Shown: positions 8,208-17,325 of the stretch, piece by piece
How positions within the stretch are numbered: the first letter of the stretch is position 1
Layout of the letters: each line of letters opens with the position of its first letter
NCBI RefSeq assembly: GCF_014644295.1
Contig: NZ_BMKK01000005.1
Location: 434,001-498,000 of the forward strand
DNA: 64,000 nucleotides
Reading direction: 5' to 3'
From: Emticicia aquatilis
GTDB lineage: Bacteria; Bacteroidota; Bacteroidia; Cytophagales; Spirosomataceae
Position numbers and translations under genes: made by a program
Notes under the pieces: generated by a model
Database searches by the model: none
What the model was told of the DNA's origin: nothing
What the model saw: only the letters and a program-made list of their open reading frames with translations

Positions 8208-10031
8208 TTACCAAATAATCGAATAAGTAATTTTCTCACCTACTGGAGCAATCAATTCTTTCATTCCTGCTGATTCACGGATGCTTGGCGTACCTTCGAT
8301 CACTTTTATATAGTAGCTGTTTTCGCCGATGATAAATAAACCTTCGCTTGCCTTTGTAATATTTTTGGCAACTGCCAATCTTGCGTAAAGATTTGCTGCT
8401 GAACCTTTTACCGTAATCTCACGCTTAAACATTTTTCCGTCTTCGCTTGGTGTGGTTTTATCCGATACGTTCACGCCTGCGTAATCATACTTAAATGTTG
8501 GTTGGCCTGCTTCATCTAACTCATAGCCACGTGGGCGATAAGACGCATCTAAATCTCCCCATGCAGCAGATGCAGAACTAAGTACATTCAAAAGTGGAGC
8601 ATCGCCAAGCGAAGTCAAACTTCCCATTGGTTTTGAGCTACCATCACCACGGTCGTTCCACATTGGTGTTGTGTTTAAGAAACCACCTTTCCAGATTTGG
8701 AATAAAGCAGCGTTATCTAAATCATAAGTAAAATGAATATTTTCTTTGTTTCCGACCGAAACTGCGTGCACAACTCGTTTACCTTTTTCGCCTTCACGAA
8801 TATCCATGAACGAACGAAAAACTACTGGTTCGGTCGTTGGGTTAAGCATAATTGGTGAAGTTGGATTAGCCACCAAAGTAGAGTTTGCGTAGTGAAGTGC
8901 TTGTTTACGAATCGTTGCTGATTCAGCATAAAGTCCCAGAGCGGGAGCTAACCAACCATCGGCTTTCCAATAATACATTTCAAAATCAACATCGCCCGCT
9001 GGGAGGTCAATCGTTGCTTGGCGACTTTCGCCCGAATTTAACCAACCATTTTTGAAAGCATCTACTCCGTTGATTTTCATTTGAGTGTTTCCACCGTGAA
9101 CTGCCGTAAAAGTATATTTTCCAGCATCTGGTACATTGATTTTACCAATATATTTTACAGCAAACTCATTCTCGGCATTGCTCACATTCCAATTTAAGAG
9201 AGCCACATTACCACTTGTTTCGGGCTTGATTTTCTCAATATCAGCTACTGTGCGGAAATTTCCTTTATAAACACCAAATTTCAAATCTTTAAATGTAAGA
9301 AATTTTTGATTGAAGCTTTTGTATTTGATATTGCGAAAAGCCACATTACCATGGTCACCTTGAAAACGCAACGGACCTTGCAAAACTTCGTTATCCACCA
9401 ATGCTCCACGAGTTGGGCCTGTGAGTTCGACGTTTTCGTGAATCAGAACACCATTTAAAATGATTGATAAGATTTTTGCATTGCTGATTTTCTTTCCTGC
9501 GGCATCGAAGCGTGGAGCTTGAAACGAAATCTTGATGTTTTGCCACAAACCTGGGGCTTTGGCTACATTTAGGCGTGGTGCAATACCTTGATAACCTTTT
9601 GAACCTTCAGGTTTTGATTCGTCCCAACGTTCGTAAATTCCACCAACATCACCATATTTAGGATTTTTCTTTCCCCAGCTATCATTCAACTGAATTTCGT
9701 AACGACCTTGTAGATAAATACCAGAATTAGAGCCTTTTGCCATCATAAAATCAAGGTCGAGATCTAAATCACCGTGTTCCATTACGGTCAGAATATCTTT
9801 GTCGATGCCATATTTCCCGATTTCGTGCTTGCACGATAAAATGCCTGTGCCTGGTTCGGTTGCTGTAATATTTGTTTGGTCGATACTTGCAGTGATACCG
9901 CCAACAATACTCCAGTTTTCTTTGATAGGTCTGAAAGCTGACATATCATTGAGCGGAAGCACTTGTTGGGCGTAAGTTGTACTTGCCCAAAGGCCACAAA
10001 AAATGATGTTTTTAATGAAGTTTTTCGTCAT
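8208..10031 (-). CDS. Secreted DUF1080 protein with PA14-like domain
   Basis: A 607-residue protein with signal peptide (1-21, ending TYAQ). Residues about 25-245 are a DUF1080/3-keto-disaccharide hydrolase domain (LDFMMAKGSNSGIYLQGRYE, IQLNDSWG, GPLRFQGDHGNVAFRNI). A PA14-like carbohydrate-binding segment covers about 255-370 (KYIGKINVPDAGKYTFTAVH, GWLAPALGLYAES). The last 220 residues form a further beta-rich domain I cannot name. The combination suggests a glycan-bound secreted enzyme. It is the first gene of a two-gene unit with the propeller-cytochrome gene, driven from a promoter about 26 bp upstream of its ATG. Confidence 0.85.
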   Translation of the reverse strand: MTKNFIKNIIFCGLWASTTYAQQVLPLNDMSAFRPIKENWSIVGGITASIDQTNITATEPGTGILSCKHEIGKYGIDKDILTVMEHGDLDLDLDFMMAKGSNSGIYLQGRYEIQLNDSWGKKNPKYGDVGGIYERWDESKPEGSKGYQGIAPRLNVAKAPGLWQNIKISFQAPRFDAAGKKISNAKILSIILNGVLIHENVELTGPTRGALVDNEVLQGPLRFQGDHGNVAFRNIKYKSFNQKFLTFKDLKFGVYKGNFRTVADIEKIKPETSGNVALLNWNVSNAENEFAVKYIGKINVPDAGKYTFTAVHGGNTQMKINGVDAFKNGWLNSGESRQATIDLPAGDVDFEMYYWKADGWLAPALGLYAESATIRKQALHYANSTLVANPTSPIMLNPTTEPVVFRSFMDIREGEKGKRVVHAVSVGNKENIHFTYDLDNAALFQIWKGGFLNTTPMWNDRGDGSSKPMGSLTSLGDAPLLNVLSSASAAWGDLDASYRPRGYELDEAGQPTFKYDYAGVNVSDKTTPSEDGKMFKREITVKGSAANLYARLAVAKNITKASEGLFIIGENSYYIKVIEGTPSIRESAGMKELIAPVGEKITYSIIW

Positions 10032-10056
10032 TATTGAGATATTAAGGTTAAGATAA

Positions 10057-10085
10057 CAAAGATAGAAGCAAAAAATGATTTGAAA
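10057..10085 (-). promoter_or_regulatory. Promoter of the DUF1080-PA14/cytochrome unit
   Basis: Read on the minus strand, TATCTTTG occupies 10064-10057 and a weak TTTC -33 element 10085-10082, separated by 17 bp. The -7 box is a perfect TAnnTTTG and ends 25 bp before the ATG at 10031. Confidence 0.55.
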
Positions 10086-10159
10086 CAGAGTTTTTAAAAA
10101 ATTTTAATATTCCAAGATTTGTAATTTCCTCTCGTGTTTTGTCGTAAACTTGCACTGAA

Positions 10160-10232
10160 GTAGCACAATTCGGAGAATTGTGTTTGCGTTAATCACAATT
10201 CTGATATCGGGTCGCCGAAGCGATTGTGCTAC
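10160..10232. repeat. Palindromic intergenic repeat with GTAGCACAAT ends
   Basis: The ends GTAGCACAAT (10160-10169) and ATTGTGCTAC (10223-10232) are perfect inverted repeats. A second inner hairpin, CACAATTCGGAGAATTGTG, sits at 10164-10182. The 73-bp element looks like a REP or MITE-like unit. It abuts the nuclease gene, and a longer GTG-start reading of that gene would run into it, arguing for the ATG at 10253. Confidence 0.7.
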
Positions 10233-10252
10233 AAATACTCAAATTATTTTAC

Positions 10253-11314
10253 ATGAAATCTAATCGTATTATTCTGATTTTAATTTTTTTTGGAGTTGGA
10301 TATCTACTCTACTACAAAGATAAGGCTGGCCCAATTGGCAGCTTTTGGAAAACTGTAACAGGTGTTTTTGAATCGAAAGGCTCAAAATCAGAAGAGAAAA
10401 ACCCATACAAAGCCCCCGAACCAGACACCGAAGCAACCGCTACTAAAGGCGATGAAAAATATGATGATGTAGCGACGGCAAGCAATAAAAAAGACGAACA
10501 AAAAAGTAATGACAAGCAAGAAAAAGAAGATGATTCGTCGATTTTTGATAAAATAAAAGACAAAGTTTTTAATACCGATACCCAAGAAGAAAGCACTGAT
10601 AATGGCGAGATTCCTGATTTTACATTTCCTGCCATTCATAAAGGTGATGAAATCATCAAACACAAAAACTATACCCTTCGCTACGAAGAAGACTACGAAG
10701 TACCTGCATGGGTAGTACATAAATTGCGTGGAGAATATACTCGAGGAACTGCCAGCCGAGGCGATAACCAATTTATGCCCGACCGCAAAGTAAAGGATAA
10801 TTCGGCTCTCTCAGGCGATTACAGCAGCACTGGCTATGACCGTGGACACATGGTACCTGCTGGTGATTTTAAATGCTGCCAAGAGTTAATGACCGAAACT
10901 TTTTATATGAGTAATATTGCTCCGCAAGTACCCGACTTCAATCGTGGTATTTGGGAAAATATTGAAAGTAGAATCAGAGGTTGGGCGGTGCGAGACGAAG
11001 AATTATTTATAGTTACGGGGCCAGTTCTGAGGAAAGGGTTACCTACCATCGGTCGATACAATAATGTAGCAGTACCTGAGTATTTTTATAAGATTGCGTT
11101 ATTTTACCAGCCAAAATCGGGTAAAAGCCCTCGAATGATTGCATTTTTATTGCCAAATGAGGCTTTGTTTGGCAAACGAATGAATAGTTTTGTTGTTTCG
11201 GTTGATGAGGTAGAGAAAGCGACAGGCTTAGACTTTTTTGCCAAACTTCCTGCCGATATTCAAACTAAACTGGAAGCCAATAGCAGTTGGAGCGATTGGA
11301 CAAAAATTCAGTAA
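10253..11314 (+). CDS. Membrane-anchored DNA/RNA non-specific endonuclease
   Basis: A 353-residue protein. Residues 5-22 form a single N-terminal membrane segment, then a roughly 110-residue low-complexity linker rich in Lys, Glu, Asp and Ser, then a NUC1/EndA-type nuclease domain. The catalytic motif is DRGHM (in TGYDRGHMVPAGDF), with the Mg-binding Asn in FYMSNIAPQ and WENIESRIRGWA following, as in the beta-beta-alpha-metal family. Such enzymes degrade nucleic acid outside the cytoplasm for nutrients or defence. The ATG at 10253 is preferred because the GTG at 10226 lies in a repeat. It is convergent with the aspartyl protease gene. Confidence 0.92.
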   Translation: MKSNRIILILIFFGVGYLLYYKDKAGPIGSFWKTVTGVFESKGSKSEEKNPYKAPEPDTEATATKGDEKYDDVATASNKKDEQKSNDKQEKEDDSSIFDKIKDKVFNTDTQEESTDNGEIPDFTFPAIHKGDEIIKHKNYTLRYEEDYEVPAWVVHKLRGEYTRGTASRGDNQFMPDRKVKDNSALSGDYSSTGYDRGHMVPAGDFKCCQELMTETFYMSNIAPQVPDFNRGIWENIESRIRGWAVRDEELFIVTGPVLRKGLPTIGRYNNVAVPEYFYKIALFYQPKSGKSPRMIAFLLPNEALFGKRMNSFVVSVDEVEKATGLDFFAKLPADIQTKLEANSSWSDWTKIQ

Positions 11315-11360
11315 TCCAGAATAATTCTCAATTACTCATTCTCAATTTTCAATTAAACTC

Positions 11361-12632
11361 CTAAATCATGCGTTTTAAATAGAATGCGGCTACTTTCAGC
11401 TCGCCTTTTCTTCTGAAGAAAAACTCTACTTCTTTGCCTTCTTTACGAGACAAAATCTTGTATATCTCACTGATAGTCAAATCTTTTACATTTTGACCAT
11501 TGACAAATATTAATTCATCACCTTCTTGTAAACCCGCTGCATCGGCCGGCGAGCCTTCGATTACTTTATTAACCACATATTGATTAAAATTATCTCCTTT
11601 TGCTCGTACATCTAAGCCGCTCATATCATGCTCAAATGATTCTTTCATTCGGTTTCGCAAAGGCTTCATAATCATATAGCCATCACGGTAATTGAGCGTT
11701 ACGGTAAAGCGACGTAATAATTCACAACCTATACTGCCTTGACGTTTGGTATCATCAGCAGTGAATTTCATACTGAACGATAAACTATCGGGAAACGACG
11801 CCAAAATATTCTTCATTTCGATACTTCCCATCTTGATTTTATCAACACGACCAATATTTCCGTTGATTTCGCCGTTTAGTCCACGGCCCAAATTGGCACG
11901 CATCACTCTATCTGGCAAATGAATTGGTTCTTTTTCGCCTGCATTCAACAAAAGTGCATGACCAGCACCAGTATCTATTACCAACCGCATCGGAATTAGT
12001 TTTTGGTCGTTGCTTACCATCGCAATCGCATCGGTATATGGCTTCGATTGAGTCAATACAATCGGATACTGTGTGCCCATTGTTTTTTTGTACTTAAACT
12101 TTTTTGGGTCAGTAAGGGTGAGTTTTTTATTCTCAAAATCAATGGTTACGACGAAGTTGCTGAAAATATCATGTCCGAAAATACCATGAATCGGCACACC
12201 CAAAAACTCTGATAATTGAAGCACATCATCATCTAACACTACCAAACTTTGCTGACGGGCAACCACATCGCCAATGCGGATGGTATGACCCACCGAAACA
12301 TTCGCCATCAAAGCCTCTCCCTCGCCAGCACCTGCAATTTTCACACGACGCACGTATCTAACCCCCAAAGATAAAGCACGTTTGGGGTCGGTAACGATTG
12401 TTGAACTAACGCCAGTGTCGAGTATAAAACGAAGGGTATCAGAACCATCAAGTTGGGCTTTTAGTACAATGAGATTGGCGTGTAGGTCAAAGTCAAATTT
12501 AGCTACTTTCTGATGTTTCCCAATAAAATGATAGCCATAACGGTCATCCTTTTTCCTTTCTTTTTGAGCAAAAGTCAACTGACTGATTATCAATAAGATA
12601 GCTATCAAGCGGAGTTTTAGTAGATTTTCCAT
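11361..12632 (-). CDS. Exported retropepsin-like aspartic protease with PDZ domain
   Basis: A 423-residue protein with signal peptide ending LTFAQ (about residue 22). Two aspartyl protease repeats are visible: FILDTGVSSTIV near 84-95 and LVIDTGAGHALLL near 217-229, both carrying the DTG/DTGA active-site pattern. A PDZ domain covers about 345-420 (VIEGSPADAAGLQEGDELIF, VNGQNV). This domain order is common in Bacteroidota periplasmic proteases; substrates are unknown. The gene is monocistronic and convergent with the nuclease gene across a 46-bp gap. Confidence 0.92.
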   Translation of the reverse strand: MENLLKLRLIAILLIISQLTFAQKERKKDDRYGYHFIGKHQKVAKFDFDLHANLIVLKAQLDGSDTLRFILDTGVSSTIVTDPKRALSLGVRYVRRVKIAGAGEGEALMANVSVGHTIRIGDVVARQQSLVVLDDDVLQLSEFLGVPIHGIFGHDIFSNFVVTIDFENKKLTLTDPKKFKYKKTMGTQYPIVLTQSKPYTDAIAMVSNDQKLIPMRLVIDTGAGHALLLNAGEKEPIHLPDRVMRANLGRGLNGEINGNIGRVDKIKMGSIEMKNILASFPDSLSFSMKFTADDTKRQGSIGCELLRRFTVTLNYRDGYMIMKPLRNRMKESFEHDMSGLDVRAKGDNFNQYVVNKVIEGSPADAAGLQEGDELIFVNGQNVKDLTISEIYKILSRKEGKEVEFFFRRKGELKVAAFYLKRMI

Positions 12633-12806
12633 AGCTATTTCAAATGTAACACGAGATAATATAATATAATTTTAAGGAAAAATAGTGTTTTTCCACGAAT
12701 AACAACACGAATTTATGTAAAATAGTTTGAGATTTCATACTTATTTTTGAATTATTTTCAAGAAAAAAGGCTCCAAAAGACACTTTTTAGAGCATTTCGA
12801 AGAATC

Positions 12807-12838
12807 TTCTCATAAAAAGCTCTGGCTGCTTATGAGAA
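12807..12838. other. Hairpin upstream of the epimerase gene
   Basis: TTCTCATAA (12807-12815) and TTATGAGAA (12830-12838) form a perfect 9-bp stem that can be extended by AGC/GCT. It lies between divergent genes and 26 bp upstream of a possible -7 box (TATTTTTG, 12864-12871). It could be an operator. The rest of the 12633-12898 gap is AT-rich and shows no gene. Confidence 0.4.
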
Positions 12839-12863
12839 TGTAATTTTTAGGAAAATAAAAGCC

Positions 12864-12871
12864 TATTTTTG
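12864..12871 (+). promoter_or_regulatory. Possible -7 box for the lipid-like cluster
   Basis: TATTTTTG matches TAnnTTTG and lies 27 bp upstream of the first ATG of the 12.9-19.5 kb cluster. No good TTTG -33 element is seen about 19 bp upstream, so the promoter may be weak or activator-dependent. Confidence 0.4.
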
Positions 12872-12898
12872 TGGGTCATTTAAAACAAAATTTTGTCG

Positions 12899-13882
12899 AT
12901 GAAGATTCTGCTTACAGGAGCAACGGGTGGTCTGGGATTTCGGACTTTAGAACGTTTGATTGAAAATCCGAAAGTCGAAAAAATAATAGCTACTGGGAGA
13001 GTAATCAGACCAACACATTTTGTTGAAAACAGCAAAGTAAATTATCAACTTGGCAATTTAGAAGATGCCGATTTTGTCTCGCAACTCGTTGAGCAAGCTG
13101 ATTATATCGTTCATGCAGCCGCACTTTCTTCACCGTGGGGAAAATATGCTGAGTTTGAAAAAGCCAACGTATTCACGATGAAAAACTTGATAAATGCTGC
13201 TAAAAAGCACCATATCAAGCGATTTGTGTATGTTTCGACTCCGAGTTTGTATTTCAACGGCCAAGACAGATTTGATGTAAAAGAATCTGACCCATTACCA
13301 ACAGCGTTTGTCAATGCCTACTCAAAAACAAAATATGAAGCAGAGGTGGCTTTAGAAAAATCAGGTATTCCGTACGTGACTCTGAGGCCACGTGCTTTAA
13401 TTGGTCGTGGCGATACGATTATTATGCCTCGATTAATCAGGGCTTTTGAAGAAGGAAAACTAAAAATTATTGGTGATGGAAAAAATATAGTAGATTTGAC
13501 CTCGCTCGCCAATGTAGCCGACTCGATTGAACTTTCATTATTTGTTGGCGATACTGGACTCTATCAGATTTACAATATCACCAACGGCGAGCCAGTAAAA
13601 CTTTGGGAAACGATTGAAAAAGTGCTTTCAATGTTGGGTCATGAAATGAATAAAAAGAAAGTCCCCTACTCGGTGGTAAAATTCATTTCGCAAATCATGG
13701 AATTGAAAGCAAAACTTACCAATTATAAAGAACCAGCCTTAACAACTTACGGTGCAGGAATTTTAGCAAAATCATTTACGATGGATATTTCAAAGGCAAA
13801 AACGTTTTTAGGGTATTCACCAAAAGTATCAACCGATGAAGCAATTGATGAGTTTGTGAGTTGGTATTTAGTGGAATCATGA
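12899..13882 (+). CDS. NAD(P)-dependent epimerase/3-beta-HSD-like reductase
   Basis: A 327-residue extended short-chain dehydrogenase. The Rossmann motif GATGGLG is at about 7-13, and the catalytic YxxxK is YSKTK, near residue 142, with the upstream Ser in VYVSTPS. Length and motifs fit the 3-beta-HSD/OleD-like branch, which reduces beta-keto acyl or hydroxysteroid substrates. The ATG at 12899 is preferred to the TTG two codons earlier. It is the first of six same-strand genes reaching 19499 that contain an adenylating enzyme and a KAS III, so reduction of a beta-keto product is a reasonable inference. Confidence 0.88.
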   Translation: MKILLTGATGGLGFRTLERLIENPKVEKIIATGRVIRPTHFVENSKVNYQLGNLEDADFVSQLVEQADYIVHAAALSSPWGKYAEFEKANVFTMKNLINAAKKHHIKRFVYVSTPSLYFNGQDRFDVKESDPLPTAFVNAYSKTKYEAEVALEKSGIPYVTLRPRALIGRGDTIIMPRLIRAFEEGKLKIIGDGKNIVDLTSLANVADSIELSLFVGDTGLYQIYNITNGEPVKLWETIEKVLSMLGHEMNKKKVPYSVVKFISQIMELKAKLTNYKEPALTTYGAGILAKSFTMDISKAKTFLGYSPKVSTDEAIDEFVSWYLVES

Positions 13883-13886
13883 AAAT

Positions 13887-14004
13887 CACCTCATCCCAAC
13901 CCTTCTCCTTCGAGGAGAAGGGCTTAAAAATCAGAACTTAAAAGTACTGGTCTAAAGGTGAAGAGAGTTGTAACCCTCTCCTTCGGGGAGAGGGCAGGGT
14001 GAGG
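13887..14004. repeat. Palindromic intergenic repeat (CCTCATCCC...GGGTGAGG)
   Basis: An element of about 118 bp with two hairpins: CCCTTCTCCttcgaGGAGAAGGG (13900-13922) and the related CCCTCTCCTTCGGGGAGAGGG near the right end, bounded by CACCTCATCCC and AGGGTGAGGT. It sits between two genes of the same cluster, so it may be transcribed and fold strongly. Confidence 0.7.
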
Positions 14005-14034
14005 TCAGTACTTTAATAAATTCCATTGCAAATA

Positions 14035-14883
14035 ATGAAAGAAGTCAAATTATATCTCGGCTATGCGGGTTATTGCGAAGCCAAAGAAAGCCACAGCATC
14101 AGAGGTGGAGCAAATAAAGGCATCAAGTTTCATGCGTTATTTGGGCTGATTCAGCACCCCGAACAAGGCTGGATTTTGTATGACACTGGCTACACAAAAC
14201 GATTTTATGAGTGTACGAGAAATTACCCGAATAAAATCTATGCCAATATGACCAAAGTTTTTGTGACTGAAGAAGATGAAATAAAGAATCAACTCAAGCA
14301 TTTCAACCTCAAACCAAATGATATTAAGCACATTATCATTACTCACTTTCACGCCGACCACGTGGCAGGTTTGAAAGATTTTGATGAAGCAACTTTCTAT
14401 TGCTCAGGAGCAGCGTTTAGTCAATACAATAAAATCAGCAAATTTTGGGCTTTCAGTAAAGCAATTTTAAAAGACCTAATTCCCGAAGATTTCGAGAAAA
14501 GGCTGAAAATTATTGAAGATTATGGAAAACTCCTCAACGATGAAATATTTGGTAAAAAATATGATTTATTCGGTGACGATTCTTTAATAATCTACGATTT
14601 ACCTGGCCACGCTGCTGGACAAATCGGCGTAGAATTAAAGACCCAAAAACAGCAATATTTTCTGATTGCAGATGCTTGTTGGAACAGGAAATCTTACGAA
14701 CAGATGTTGCTTCCGCCATCAATCGTCAGGTTATTTTTTGATTCTTGGCAAGACTTCAAGGATAGCCTTCAAAAAGTAAACTTATTTCATAAAAAATTTC
14801 CAGAGATAACGATTGTGCCTACGCATTGCTCGGCAACAACGTCGGCTCTTGTTTCAACTCATTACGACCTTGATGCTCTTTAA
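14035..14883 (+). CDS. MBL-fold metallo-hydrolase
   Basis: A 282-residue cytosolic protein with the metallo-beta-lactamase signature THFHADHVAG (H-x-H-x-D-H) near residues 102-111, a downstream metal ligand in LPGHAAGQIG near 189-198, the bridging Asp in IADACW near 214 and the last His in PTHCSA near 263. The family hydrolyses thioesters, lactones and phosphoesters. In this cluster a lactonase or thioesterase role is plausible but unproven. The ATG at 14035 is used; the track-like TTG start three codons earlier adds nothing. Its end overlaps the adenylating enzyme by 11 bp, showing translational coupling. Confidence 0.9.
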   Translation: MKEVKLYLGYAGYCEAKESHSIRGGANKGIKFHALFGLIQHPEQGWILYDTGYTKRFYECTRNYPNKIYANMTKVFVTEEDEIKNQLKHFNLKPNDIKHIIITHFHADHVAGLKDFDEATFYCSGAAFSQYNKISKFWAFSKAILKDLIPEDFEKRLKIIEDYGKLLNDEIFGKKYDLFGDDSLIIYDLPGHAAGQIGVELKTQKQQYFLIADACWNRKSYEQMLLPPSIVRLFFDSWQDFKDSLQKVNLFHKKFPEITIVPTHCSATTSALVSTHYDLDAL

Positions 14884-16165
14884 ATTATCCATTTTATATT
14901 ATTTAGCAGAAATAAAACTATCGAAATGGCTTTACGTCAACAACATTGGTTTTAGACGAAACTGGATAATCAAAAAACTCATTCAACATTGCTCTACAAG
15001 TTTATTTTATAAGGATTTCTCTCAGAAGGAGAATAGTTTCGCAGCTTTCCCAATTATCAATAAAGCCATTTTTATGGCAAATTTTAATGCTATCAATACT
15101 GTAAATATCATACTCGAAAAAGCTTTGGTAGTTGCGATAAAATCGGAAGAAAATAGAGATTTTTCGCCAACTATCAAGAGTATTACAGTCGGCTTATCGT
15201 CGGGTACGAGCGGAAACCGAGGTGTGTTTTTGGCAAGTGAAAAAGAACGAGCCTATTGGGTAGCTTTGGTGTTAGATAGGGTGTTGGGATTTTCATTCAA
15301 AAAACGAAGCATTGCATTCTTTTTACGAGCCAATAGCAATCTTTATGATTCAGTAAAATCAAAATTACTGGCATTTCATTTTTTTGATTTGCTCAATCCG
15401 ATTCACACTCACATTGAACGTCTAAATGCCTTACAGCCAACTATTTTGGTAGCCCAACCCAGTATGTTACTTGAATTAGCGAATGCGATTGCAGCCAATA
15501 AACTTGACATAAAACCAACAAAGGTTATTTCGGTAGCAGAAGTTTTAACGCCCGAAGATAAAGCCTATTTGAGCAACATTTTTAAACAAACCATTCATCA
15601 AGTTTATCAATGCACCGAAGGTTTTTTAGCCAGCTCGTGCGAACACGGTACGTTGCATTTCAACGAAGATTTTCTGATAATCGAAAAGAAATACATCGAC
15701 CAAGAGCAAAGCAGATTTCACCCAATTATCACTGATTTAAGGCGGCGTTCACAGCCCATCATTCGATATGAATTGAATGATATTATTCAAGAAAAAACAA
15801 ATTGCCCGTGCGGCAGTAAATTTTTGGCTATCAAAGCCATCGAAGGGCGTTCAGATGATATTTTGATTTTTAAGAATATTGATAATCAAGAAGTTAAAAT
15901 CTTTCCTGATTTTTTCAGACGTGCCATTATTTTATCTGATAATACCATCAGTGATTACGCTTTAATTCAAAACGAGCCGAATCATTTAATGCTTTTTATA
16001 AAAAGTCAGCACGAAGAATCATTTAAACTGGCTTATGCAGCAATTCAAGATTTACTAAAAAAAAATAATATTTTTGAGGTCGAAATAAGTCAAATAAATC
16101 ATAACCATACCCTCAGAGGCCAAAAACTTAGAAGAATAAAAAATGATGTCAGGAAAACCTATTAA
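14873..16165 (+). CDS. F390-synthetase-related adenylate-forming enzyme
   Basis: A 430-residue member of the PaaK/coenzyme-F390-synthetase-like branch of AMP-forming ligases. The nucleotide loop SSGTSGNRGVF, near 108-118, matches the family P-loop. The acceptor region contains VAQPSMLLELA, YQCTEGFLASSC, and IRYELNDII, the usual YRTGD-like position. A Cys pair NCPCGSKF resembles the PaaK-type insert. F420-dependent chemistry is not indicated here, so the name reflects homology only; carboxylate or fatty-acid activation is the inferred role. The ATG at 14873 overlaps the MBL gene; 20 extra codons from 14813 would lie wholly inside it. Confidence 0.85.
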   Translation: MLFKLSILYYLAEIKLSKWLYVNNIGFRRNWIIKKLIQHCSTSLFYKDFSQKENSFAAFPIINKAIFMANFNAINTVNIILEKALVVAIKSEENRDFSPTIKSITVGLSSGTSGNRGVFLASEKERAYWVALVLDRVLGFSFKKRSIAFFLRANSNLYDSVKSKLLAFHFFDLLNPIHTHIERLNALQPTILVAQPSMLLELANAIAANKLDIKPTKVISVAEVLTPEDKAYLSNIFKQTIHQVYQCTEGFLASSCEHGTLHFNEDFLIIEKKYIDQEQSRFHPIITDLRRRSQPIIRYELNDIIQEKTNCPCGSKFLAIKAIEGRSDDILIFKNIDNQEVKIFPDFFRRAIILSDNTISDYALIQNEPNHLMLFIKSQHEESFKLAYAAIQDLLKKNNIFEVEISQINHNHTLRGQKLRRIKNDVRKTY

Positions 16166-17138
16166 GATAGTCGGTTTGGGAAAATATCTCCCGCAGGAAG
16201 TTTCATCGGCCGATTTGGAACAAAAACATGGTCTTCCTCAAGGTTGGTCAGAGAAATATTCGGGCGTAAAATCTCGGCATCATATTACATTTGAGTCGAT
16301 TGGCTACATGGGAGCAAAAGCCATTGAGCAAGCCTTAGAAAAATGCCAAATGGAGCTGAACGATATTGATTTGCTGATTTCGGCAAGTGCAGGTTTTGAT
16401 TACCCGTTGCCGAGCCAATCGAGCATCATTAAGAGCGAACTCAAAGATGGAATGACGGTCAATATTCCTGCTTTGGATGTCGATTCGAGCTGCTTGAGTT
16501 TTGTGAGTGCATTTGAGATTGCATCAAGTTTGTTAGATGGCAAAAAGTATAAAAATATTGTCATTGTCAGCAGTGAAATTGCCTCAACTGGCCTAAACCC
16601 TAATAACTGGGAAACGCTAACACTTTTTGGTGATGGAGCTGTGGCGGCCATTTTACAATTCGACTCCAATACTGATTCGGCTTACCTAAAAAGTACCATG
16701 CAGACTTATTCCGAAGGTGTTTATGACTCAACTTTCAAAGGTGGCGGCATGAAATTATTCTTCAAAGACAATCCTTACGACCCCGAAATACATTCGTTTG
16801 CCATGAATGGCCGAAAATTATTGCGTTTGGCTAAAACTCATTTGCCCGATTTCATTGATGCGTTTTTCGAGGATATACCTATCAAAATGGAAGAAACCAA
16901 CGCCATCATTCCGCACCAAGCTTCAAAACTGGGTGTTTCAATTTTATCAAGTTTATATAAAGTAAAAGAAAACCAAGTTTTGGGTAATTTGGCTACTTAC
17001 GGCAACTGCATTGCCGCTTCCATTCCGCTGGTTTTGCATGATGCAGTTGAGTCGGGTGCAATCAAACGAGGTGATATTTGTTTCATTATCGGTACTGCTG
17101 CAGGCTTTTCGATTGGGGGGCTTTTATTGAAATTTTAG
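16143..17138 (+). CDS. 3-oxoacyl-ACP synthase III (KAS III/FabH-like)
   Basis: A 331-residue thiolase-fold condensing enzyme. The catalytic Cys is in DSSCLSFVSAFE near residue 119, the His in IIPHQASKLG near 258, and the Asn in YGNCIAAS near 288, the full Cys-His-Asn triad. KAS III enzymes condense acyl-CoA with malonyl-ACP or, as in OleA, a second acyl-CoA. The gene is remote from any fab operon and overlaps the adenylating enzyme by 23 bp, so a dedicated secondary or lipid pathway is more likely than bulk fatty acid initiation. The second Met (16146) is an equally good start. Confidence 0.92.
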   Translation: MMSGKPIKIVGLGKYLPQEVSSADLEQKHGLPQGWSEKYSGVKSRHHITFESIGYMGAKAIEQALEKCQMELNDIDLLISASAGFDYPLPSQSSIIKSELKDGMTVNIPALDVDSSCLSFVSAFEIASSLLDGKKYKNIVIVSSEIASTGLNPNNWETLTLFGDGAVAAILQFDSNTDSAYLKSTMQTYSEGVYDSTFKGGGMKLFFKDNPYDPEIHSFAMNGRKLLRLAKTHLPDFIDAFFEDIPIKMEETNAIIPHQASKLGVSILSSLYKVKENQVLGNLATYGNCIAASIPLVLHDAVESGAIKRGDICFIIGTAAGFSIGGLLLKF

Positions 17139-17159
17139 TTTTTCAATTTAAATTCATTT

Positions 17160-17272
17160 CCGTCTGCTTTAGCTGACGGAAACTGTAAAAAATTATAATC
17201 GGCTTCAGCCAAACTTTCGACTAAAGTCGATTGGAATTTTATTCATTTTTATCTGTCAGCTAAAGCAGACGG
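17160..17272. repeat. Perfect 18-bp inverted-repeat element
   Basis: CCGTCTGCTTTAGCTGAC (17160-17177) and its exact reverse complement (17255-17272) flank two smaller hairpins (CGGCTTCAGCC near 17199 and TCGACTAAAGTCGA at 17217-17230). The 113-bp cruciform-prone unit is MITE- or REP-like. It separates the KAS III and Rieske genes and may attenuate transcription. Confidence 0.8.
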
Positions 17273-17325
17273 GGTCGCCCAGACAGCAATGAAATGAAGG
17301 AATATTTACTTCAATCACAAAAACA

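Noticed and set aside
10253-11314. Nuclease as a defence-island or toxin effector
   Set aside because: No immunity gene, no secretion-toxin domain and no other defence genes are near; a nutrient-scavenging envelope nuclease is simpler.
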